In this document: in pieces, positions 36,901 to 64,000 of the stretch
How the letters are laid out: each line of letters begins with the position of its first letter
How positions within the stretch are numbered: position 1 is the first letter of the stretch
DNA from: Phallusia mammillata
Lineage: Eukaryota > Chordata > Ascidiacea > Phlebobranchia > Ascidiidae
Direction: 5' to 3'
Assembly: GCA_003260075.1 (NCBI GenBank)
Contig: QLIY01000342.1
Coordinates: 89,424 to 153,423, forward strand
DNA length: 64,000 nucleotides
Made by a program: the position numbers and the translations under genes
Notes under the pieces: generated by a model
Seen by the model: only the letters and a program-made list of their open reading frames with translations
What the model was told of the DNA's origin: nothing
The model's database searches: none

Positions 36901-38997
36901 GTAAGGCCCAAACCCCCCCCCCCATTAAAATCAAGGGTGGCTTAAACACCTTTTCCACTATCAAATACCAATTGTACTGCATTGTATGCATACATGCTGT
37001 TCATATGTTTGTTTGGGGGTGTTCCTTTACACTGCATGGTATTAGATGAATTATGTCAAGAATGTAAGGCCCAAAAATTTTTGCACAAATTTCTATTTCT
37101 GTTTGGTACTAATTCTGGTCATCGACCTTTTCTCGACCCTCGATCTAAGTCATTGTGCTACTGTAGTTCAAAAAGAGCTCAGAGGCACTGTGATTATTAA
37201 AGTGTTCCATGCATACGAGCACCTTTTTTAATAGTAATTACCAAATGTATTGCATTGCATGGAAACATGCTTTCAGTATGATTGTTTCTGGGTCATAGTT
37301 AACAGTGTGGAGCTGCATGATTATATCATGAATAAAGTCCCCAAAATGTATCTAAGACCAGATTAAACTCAGTTACGAACCATAACGCAAAACCCAAATA
37401 GCTGCAACTTTTACCACTTTCAGAGCAATAAATTTTTATTTAAAGTGTTGTTTCTGTTTATTATAGCTGCATTAACCCCCCCCCCAATACTTAGTCATAC
37501 ATTATGCCTGGCAGCAATAGCTTATTTCAATAAATTTTTACTTAAAGTGTTGTTTCTGTTTATTATAGCTGCGTTACCATGGTATTATACATGAACATGT
37601 AGTGTTTGGTACCACAAGTTGTTAAGTGAATCTGGTTACCGACCTTTTCTCGATCCCTGCTTGGAGGTTCCTCATCTTGTGGTGCCCTTTGTTCATATCT
37701 TTTCTCTTTCTCTCGTTTTCTTCTTGCTCGTCTTTCTGCTTCCTCCTCTTCCGGTGTAATTTCTTTTCTTCTTTCACTTCTCTCTTTATGTTGCCTTACC
37801 AAAAATGCAATGACAATTAGTGATGCGACAACACCAGAATTTGAAGCGAGTACCGATACCGAGTATGAGTACTTAAATATAGTATGGTACTTAATTGTAT
37901 ATCACTAGTTAGAGAATCTGCCATGCTGCACATATCCACACACACACATGCAGAAGCATGTAAACTTTTTCCTGAGTTGTGCTGTCCATAGAAAAAAAAA
38001 TGGCAAAAAGTTGACGTATTCTTATAGTGTAAACAGGCAATCAAACGTTGGTATTGAAAACAAAGGCAAAATATTTCAATACCGAGTATGAGTATCGATA
38101 CCACTGAAATCATTTGGGTACTCGCCCCATCACTAATGACAATTGAAACAAAACTTCGAAGGTTGACAAATAAACATGCCATGGTTGTTTAGGAATAGTA
38201 CAGTATTTTAAACAGAAAATAAATAAATTACGATGGATGATCTCTTTGCTTTTTTCTGTCCATTGATTCCTCATGCTCTGCCAGCATCTGCAAAAAGTTA
38301 TAAATTAAGATGAACAATAAAAGTAAACATAAGGAACACTATACATAGATTTAAAACGAAGTCCAATCAACCTGTACTAATGATAACTACAGTGATTGTT
38401 GAAATGTCTGTATTAAAATGTTTTATTTTACCAAAGCTTTCAGGCAGTTTTGTTTTTGAGTAAAACTGAGAAAATCTCTGCAAATAGTGAATACTTTTTA
38501 TTACAGATAATTTGACAATAGTTTCACTGTTTGCAAAGATGATAGTTAAAATGACTTTTCTGCATGCTGGTGATTTTTTTTGGCAAACAATCTCTGTTCT
38601 TGATCAAACCAGTTTTTAGTCTGCATCTGGTGTTTACACAAATTACCTTTTCCAAATCATGATGTTTTGATCGTCTTTCTTTAGGCTTTTCGCTTCTGCT
38701 CCCTTTTTCTAAAAATGCATGTTAACAGTTAACTTTTTGGTGATCAACAAGTAGAATTAGACAAATCAAAAGTTGATGGTACTAAAGCAAAAGCTAGTAC
38801 CATGGGAACTTCGAGAACTCTTTTCTCTTCTTGGTTTTTCACTTTTATGCAGAGCTGCAGAAAGCTCTTCCTTTGTCCACGTATCTTCTTTTCGTTTTCT
38901 TCTCTAAAATTCAAACACAAAACAAATTACTTCAATAAGCGAGTATTTGTATGAAAAGAACCATACTAATTAACAAACACAAACATACCTCACTCAT
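21978..38997 (-). CDS. WDR60 / DYNC2I1, cytoplasmic dynein-2 intermediate chain
   Basis: Thirty-one exons sum to 2,631 nt and encode 876 residues with every phase consistent. Exons: 38997-38989, 38903-38801, 38708-38647, 38287-38232, 37794-37644, 36676-36630, 36566-36527, 35926-35889, 35811-35787, 35410-35370, 35102-35075, 34951-34899, 34494-34467, 34394-34351, 34288-34261, 33553-33479, 33413-33303, 31753-31620, 30497-30371, 28627-28516, 28009-27788, 26270-26129, 25711-25636, 25090-24979, 24848-24736, 24308-24211, 24148-24085, 22688-22532, 22446-22278, 22217-22169, 22094-21978. The N-terminus (RRKRKEDTWTKEEL) matches the human KRRTKDDTWKADDL motif. An Arg/Glu-rich coil follows, then an acidic stretch (EDYEDDFEDGEE), the conserved MNAIIRAINEENER and TEYNFYIKNFG motifs, and a C-terminal WD40 propeller (TTDISTCVRC, SGHVDGSLCLF, STNQIHVWDL). 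The family protein loads retrograde intraflagellar transport dynein in cilia. Human WDR60 is about 1,066 aa; the shorter length here is mostly in the charged region. Confidence 0.95.
23641..23686 (-). repeat. tRNA-like SINE head
   Basis: On the minus strand, CTAGCTCAGATGGCAGAGCG matches a tRNA A box, but no intact acceptor stem or clear B box follows. It is a tRNA-derived SINE fragment in a WDR60 intron, not a functional tRNA. Confidence 0.5.
23765..24035. repeat. Dispersed repeat, copy 1
   Basis: It shares a diverged block with 44095-44330 in opposite orientation, including AAATATGCAAATTTAATG and the palindromic GATGCTCGGTACCGAG motif. No coding capacity; likely a MITE. Confidence 0.55.
26625..26860. 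mobile_element. hAT MITE with exact 8-bp target duplication
   Basis: The termini CAGGGGTGCACAACCT and AGGTTGTGCACCCCTG are perfect inverted repeats. Both flanks read ATTTATGG (26617-26624 and 26861-26868). It is a 236-bp non-autonomous element in a WDR60 intron. Confidence 0.9.
28953..29810. mobile_element. 858-bp hAT-like element with exact target duplication
   Basis: The termini CAGGGCTTCCCAAACT and AGTTTGGGAAGCCCTG are exact inverted repeats. The flanks are TTTTACAT on both sides (28945-28952, 29811-29818). The interior has a GGGGTCGC motif near both ends and only short frames, so it is a deletion derivative of a larger hAT element. It lies in a WDR60 intron between exons 30497-30371 and 28627-28516. 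Confidence 0.9.
29862..30240 (-). pseudogene. Decayed duplicate of a WDR60 exon and its flank
   Basis: 29862-29985 resembles 28483-28550, including the exon 3' part (GAGCGCCATCTTGCGGATG), and 30040-30240 resembles 28735-28900. The copy is diverged, lacks an open exon and lies just upstream of the real one. The hAT element at 28953-29810 sits between the two copies. Unlike the run-flanked copies, this is an older genuine local duplication. Confidence 0.6.
30762..31070. mobile_element. hAT-like element, present as two unmerged allelic copies
   Basis: The 5' end CAGTGGTTCTCAAACTG and 3' end AGTTTGAGAACCAC pair as inverted repeats. A second copy occupies 31274-31583 to the right of the C run at 31088-31098, with the same flanks, so both represent one insertion. 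I found no clean target duplication. Confidence 0.65.
31819..31982. mobile_element. hAT MITE with exact 8-bp target duplication
   Basis: The termini CAGTGGTGGGATTCA and TGAATCCCACCACTG pair. Both flanks read GTTACGTT (31811-31818, 31983-31990). It belongs to the same family as 62523-62699. A partial allelic copy follows the C run at 32155-32166. Confidence 0.9.
33113..33252. repeat. Foldback segment
   Basis: CTATACAGGTTGCCTTCATC (33113-33132) has an inverted partner ending CCTGTATAGG (33219-33249), sharing the GGGTAAATAA block. It is a small inverted-repeat element in a WDR60 intron. Its left neighbour holds an allelic duplication around the C run at 32919-32928. Confidence 0.5.
34541..34852. 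mobile_element. hAT-like MITE
   Basis: The ends CAGTGGTTCTTAAC and GTTAAGAACCAGTG form an imperfect inverted repeat. Flanking 8-mers TGGTAACA and GCATAACA agree at most positions but not all. It lies in a WDR60 intron. Confidence 0.65.
35479..35696. mobile_element. Foldback MITE family B, copy 1
   Basis: Long imperfect inverted arms start TAATGGTGAAAATAACGG and return as ATTTGGGCTGTTATTTTCGC, with CATCATCAGTGAT in the middle. Related copies or fragments occur at about 40640-40735, 52810-52962 and 61246-61404. All are non-coding. Confidence 0.75.
37818..38135. mobile_element. hAT-like MITE with exact 8-bp target duplication
   Basis: The element starts TAGTGATG and ends CATCACTA. Both flanks are ATGACAAT (37810-37817, 38136-38143). 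The interior holds inverted copies of a CGAGTACCGATACC-type motif. It is inserted in the WDR60 intron between exons 38287-38232 and 37794-37644, a few bases from the acceptor of the latter. Confidence 0.85.
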
Positions 38998-39998
38998 TGC
39001 TCTGTAACTGAAACAAATTGACAGCAAAAGTTTTTTTTTGTAGAACCAGCAATCAAAATTCGCTATAAATCTGTTGATTTATTCCATTGTTCAAATTGGT
39101 AACCGATTGTAAACAAAAGTTATGGTTTTCTATATTCCTAAATCCTGACAGAAAAACATTAATTTGGAAGCAAAACAAAAGTGAACTGGTATTATTGGCA
39201 GATTTACAGGTAAAATGAACAAAGTTTTAATCTCTCGCGTTAAAAGTCACAACAGTCTTTTAAACGTATTTGGATGAAACAGCAACAGTGAACGTTGTAA
39301 GTTCCACAAAAAACAATCTTTGAGTAAAAGTTAATGCATTTTGTAACATTCCTAAAGCAAAAGAAACGATAAAAACTAACTGTACTGGCAATGTAAATTA
39401 TTGCTCGGCGTTTTGCGTATTTCAAGCTGTTGCAGAATTATTTTGTTTCTGGTTTCTGATAAAATAAAACATATTTTTAAAATACCGGTAAAAGTTTTTT
39501 TTGAAAAAAGAATTTAACTTCGGTTTTAAATTGATTAAATTAACCAAACTAAATCTGTTTAACATAGTGTACGAAAATAAATCAAAAAAAATAATTAGTT
39601 TTAAGCCAAAATATATTTTGTTATTTATAAATTTTTATTGCGTTTATATTGTAACTCATTACTAAAACTTTACCTAAAAATGTTTTTAACGTCAATATAT
39701 CAACATACATGGAAAAAATCATACCTATATTTTTCGACCTCAAAAAAATTGTCAAGTCGAAGCATGATTTCTATTAATAGGGGAACTACCAAGAAAATAA
39801 CCAATCTAAATGACACGTCAAATTGTTGTCACTTTTTTGAGGAAGTGTTAAGACGTCAATTCTAAGCCTGTTCTGTTTAGTTTGTTTCTGTCTTGGGAGG
39901 ATTAACGTTGGAATTAAAACTACAAGTAAAAACTGTGTCAAGATTGGTTAAATTACAACAGCTTTAACTAATCTATTGTCGTTTGAAAACCACTGCAA
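38998..39998. promoter_or_regulatory. Bidirectional promoter region between WDR60 and BET1
   Basis: WDR60 starts leftward at 38997 and BET1 rightward at 39999, leaving 1.0 kb. The DNA is very AT-rich with no exon that I trust. Either a shared promoter or two promoters must lie here. I could not pick out a clear TATA box or a ciliary RFX X-box. Confidence 0.5.
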
Positions 39999-41216
39999 AT
40001 GAGGAGACCAACACACGTCCAAGGTAAAACGTTAAACTTCTGTATACATTTTTTGATGTCATAAAAAACTAAGGTAAAACAAAACTAAACATGAGGTGGA
40101 AAATTCACTTGAAGCTTGATTACAATTGTGTTGGCAAACACAAAAAAATACATAAAGTGCTATTTAAATAAAATTTTATGCAAGAAAGTTTTTTATTGCA
40201 TAAAATGCTTTTGAATTTGTAACGACTTTCTAATAACAATCGGTTATGGCAGTTTAATGCTGAATATAACTTTTCTCATAGCGATAAAAGCGTTATGCTT
40301 TATTATTCCAATATTTCAAAAAGTAATTATTAGTTTATCTATTTACAGATCAGTCTGTGTATGCTGAAGAAAATGACAGACTAGAAGAAGATTTAAGAGG
40401 GAAAGTTCAAGTATTAAAATCGGTTGGTAATATGTGTATTTTGTTGTTCATCTATTCCACAACTTTTCACACTTCTATTTGTTTCAGCTTTCTATAAATA
40501 TTGGAGATGAAGTGCGTGGTCAAAACAAGCTTATCGGAGACATGGTAAGTCATTTATGTTTACAATAAAAAATATTTAGCAATATTTGGCTGAAGTTATT
40601 GAGTTTAATTCTGAATCAAGTAAATATGAACAGGTGTAACTGATGTAGCGCTTCATATCACTGATGATGACATAAGCATTTGCCGAAATGTTTGAATGAA
40701 AAAACTTGTTGGGCCATTATTTTTGTCATCAAATCCTAAATTAGTTTTCACAATTACCAGTTTGCAACTGATATTAAGATGAGTTTAAATAGTTTCTTAA
40801 ATTTTGGGATTAGCCATTAAATGTGTAGCTGGAACACAAAATGATACATTTTAATGCACAGTAATCTTAAATTCTCATTGAAAAAAATCTTTCAGATTAT
40901 TGCAATATCTAGTTATTTTATAAAAAAGCTTAGCTAATCGGTTTAATTTGCTAATGTGCCTTTAGTCAAGTATTAATTATAACATGTGCGAAATTTTGTC
41001 TTTTTAAATGGTGTCTCAAATCATTTTAAAAAAGTTGTATAAATTATATTTGTATTTTAGGATGACGACATGAATAAAGTACAAGGCTTCCTGGGTAGCA
41101 CAATGAGAAAACTGAAAAATATTTCCAAAGGTGGTTATGGAAAAATGTATTTCTATTTGTTTTGTTTTGCCATGGCTGTATTTTTCGTTATGTACATTTT
41201 AATACGTTTGTCATGA
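39999..41216 (+). CDS. BET1, Golgi-ER vesicle SNARE
   Basis: Four exons (39999-40023, 40349-40422, 40488-40544, 41061-41216) encode 103 residues. The order is a short basic head (MRRPTHVQ), the SNARE motif (EENDRLEEDLRGKVQVLKS, then LSINIGDEVRGQNKLIGDM) with the presumed zero-layer Gln at 45, the helix FLGSTMRKLKNISKGG, and a C-terminal membrane anchor from about residue 81 (YFYLFCFAMAVFFVMYILI) ending RLS. Length and arrangement match human BET1, including the LSI-IG-EV--QNKL signature. The family protein is a tail-anchored Qc-SNARE for ER-to-Golgi vesicle fusion. It is transcribed away from WDR60 and convergent with the kinase gene on its right. Confidence 0.95.
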
Positions 41217-41898
41217 CCACACTTGTTACCAAAATGTTGTGGAACTTTTAGGGCAGAGATGTGACCATTTGTTTTTTGAACTGCATTGGTTGGTATACTG
41301 TGCAATAATGCTATTGTATTTAGCCAGTTAGTTGAAAGTGACTAGTTTCATACTTGTGTGTTCATAGGTAACTAGAAGAAACTACAGTATATTAAAGCTA
41401 CCTGTCAAATTTCAGTTCGTTATGTGTTAAATGTACAAATTGGCTAAACGATCTTTTCACCCAATTGGTTGTATATTTCTTTCCAAAAAGAGGCTGCGAA
41501 TTTTTTACAAGACTAGTCTTCCTAGAACTTAAACCTGGGGTAAACTGCAGGTTGGAAACCACTGGTCTAGGCCAGAGGTTGGACATGTGTTTGATCTTTG
41601 ATGTGGAAATAAATAGTATGTGATGAAATTGAAAATGCTACCAGATACTAGGATGTTTTTGTTGTAGTATTTTGTACAATGACCATAGGTTGTTTGTTGC
41701 TTGTCAGTTTGACAAATTTTCAAGGTCCGTCATGAAAAATGTATTTTACTGCTGTTTTTTTCATGTGAAGCTACCAAAGTGATGGTTGCATCAGTATAGA
41801 GGTGTTTTGTTGTTTAACAGAGTTATTAACTGCTAGTTCAATGCTTTGGCCTTTGAATAAAGTATAATGACTGAGTATTATATCTCAATCTAAAAATA

Positions 41899-42078
41899 CA
41901 GTAAACCTTGGTTAATTTGGACTCGTTTGGACCAAAAACAATTGTCTAAAGATACGGATTAATGGATGTCAATTAGTTTAAGGCTTACCGCATTAAAAAT
42001 CATTTGTACCTCAAGTTTTGTCTGATTTAAGCAAAGATCAAAGATTAACTAAATCCGCTTTAAACGAGGTATACTGTG
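41899..42078. mobile_element. Tc1/pogo-like MITE
   Basis: The left end TACAGTAAACCTTGG and right end GAGGTATACTGT form an imperfect inverted repeat, with TA at each outer border as expected of Tc1/mariner-pogo insertions. There is no transposase. Confidence 0.55.
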
Positions 42079-42958
42079 TTGCTTTCTGCCTCACTATTCA
42101 CTGTAGCCAGCATTTTGTCAGATAGGCAAAACGAACACAAAATTTGGCTTGTATTTTATGGAACTTTTACAAAAAAAAAACAAGTCGCAAACCATAAGCG
42201 CATGAAGAAGAAAAAACGCGAATAATAAAACGCTTTTGCATATGAATCTGCAGTAATTTTCACAGCAGTGAGGTAAAAAAAACTAAAATCCAGTGCAAAA
42301 TAAACACAGTGCCAACACATTTTTGGCCACGACCATTCTGTTGCTTGTAGTTCGACTTTGTCACAGTGGCCTGTTCATAATACCACTGGTTTGTATTTGA
42401 AAATCATCAAACAGTGTTGAATAGAGAAGTCCGTACTCGGCTTGAAGATAAGCAGTTTTCGTTGTGCCCTTCATTCCTTATTGAATTGCACAGATTTTGC
42501 TGTTTACAGACTTCTCGCTACCATGCTTTCCAGCATCTTCCTGTTGAAAAGAGATTAACAGCAATACTTCATAGTAGACCAGGCCTATTAAAGGCGTTGT
42601 ACCAAACCACCTGGTTCAAAAGCATTCCCAAATGGTAAGGTGTACGATTTTCGAATGCTCCAGGGCTGATCCCAGTTACAAATTTATGTAAATCTTACGT
42701 TTGACAGCAATGTTATGTTTGAGTTCTGATAAAACATCCACCGCTATGTTTTATCGTTAACAATATGAAAATTTCAATGTTGCCTCCCACTAAAAATAAT
42801 ATATAGTTTGTAGTTTTTTGTTTCATTTTTATCCTTGGTAGAAGCGCAATGCTTGAATGCATTGTGTCCACCATGTGTCAAACCGTTGAGAAGTATATTT
42901 TGTCGGGTTCGAGCATCGCTGCATAACTTTCTTGCTCAGGAAAACACCAGTGGCAAAG

Positions 42959-43022
42959 ACAAGGTTGGAACCCACAACCGTGCGAACACAATTTGGTCAC
43001 TCTAACCACTCGGCCACTTAGG
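42959..43022 (-). repeat. tRNA-derived SINE or tRNA pseudogene
   Basis: On the minus strand, an A box (TGGCCGAGTGGTTAGAGTG) and a B box (GGTTCCAACC) occur at tRNA-like spacing, resembling tRNA-Ser or tRNA-Leu. I could not fold a matched acceptor stem, so a SINE head is more likely than a functional tRNA. A related minus-strand A box, GATGGCCGAGTGTTTAGCG, lies at about 50560-50582. Confidence 0.55.
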
Positions 43023-43170
43023 CAAAATCTTCATGTAGGCCTGCCTACCTTCGAGGCTTACTGAGAGATTTAAATTTTGCCCAAATAGGATATTGAAAAA
43101 AATGTTAGTGCAAACCTACAATACACCACCTGAATTGGCCCAGCGAGTTTATGCAGAAAATCATTTGTAC

Positions 43171-64000
<20,830 letters not shown>

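Larger units (their letters stand above)
41217..43170. other. Convergent 3' region of BET1 and the NEK gene
   Basis: It holds the BET1 3' UTR and probably the last exon and 3' UTR of the NEK gene, which I could not place. It also contains a pogo-like MITE (41899-42078) and a tRNA-like SINE (42959-43022). A 74-codon plus-strand frame at 42414-42638 has no supporting splice context. Confidence 0.4.

Noticed and set aside
42959..43022. Functional tRNA gene
   Set aside because: A and B boxes are visible, but I could not pair an acceptor stem and similar A boxes recur nearby, so a SINE fits better.

Overview
The window is animal nuclear DNA: AT-rich, intron-dense, with short spliced exons, many small DNA-transposon relatives and single-copy metazoan genes. 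Gene compactness, a possible two-gene operon with 76 bp between stop and start, and strong allele divergence (unmerged allelic copies differing by several percent) suggest a tunicate such as Ciona. That identification is an inference; I cannot align the sequence. I assembled the genes by hand from exon phases, so single exon edges may be off by a base.

Layout. 1-2.8 kb (minus): ends of two unrecognised genes, possibly an operon. 6.1-10.7 kb (minus): a secreted M14 zinc procarboxypeptidase in 11 visible exons, with the exon carrying the third zinc ligand missing. 11.9-15.1 kb and 16.5-20.9 kb (minus): two tandem cytochrome b561 paralogues with identical intron positions. 22.0-39.0 kb (minus): a complete 31-exon WDR60/DYNC2I1 gene (dynein-2 intermediate chain, 876 aa). 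40.0-41.2 kb (plus): BET1 Golgi SNARE, head-to-head with WDR60. 43.2 kb to beyond the right edge (minus): a NIMA-related kinase of the NEK8/NEK9 type with kinase, RCC1 propeller and C-terminal coiled coil. It carries an N-terminal extension that resembles DUF4347 and is absent from the vertebrate proteins as I know them. WDR60 and NEK8 relatives both act in cilia.

Assembly state. Runs of G (left, up to 18.9 kb) or C (right, from 31.1 kb) break the sequence. Most are 10-12 nt and seven are 40-97 nt. Sequence after many runs restarts at an earlier point, and one block is inverted. These look like gap fillers between unmerged allelic contigs rather than biology, and they explain most apparent tandem exon duplications here. 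Single n characters mark similar joins.

Mobile DNA. At least ten short non-autonomous hAT-like elements are visible, seven with exact or near-exact 8-bp target duplications. There are also foldback MITEs, a pogo-like element and tRNA-derived SINE heads. I found no CRISPR, rRNA or complete tRNA gene, and no new defence or metabolic system. The most unusual feature is the DUF4347-like/NEK/RCC1 protein.
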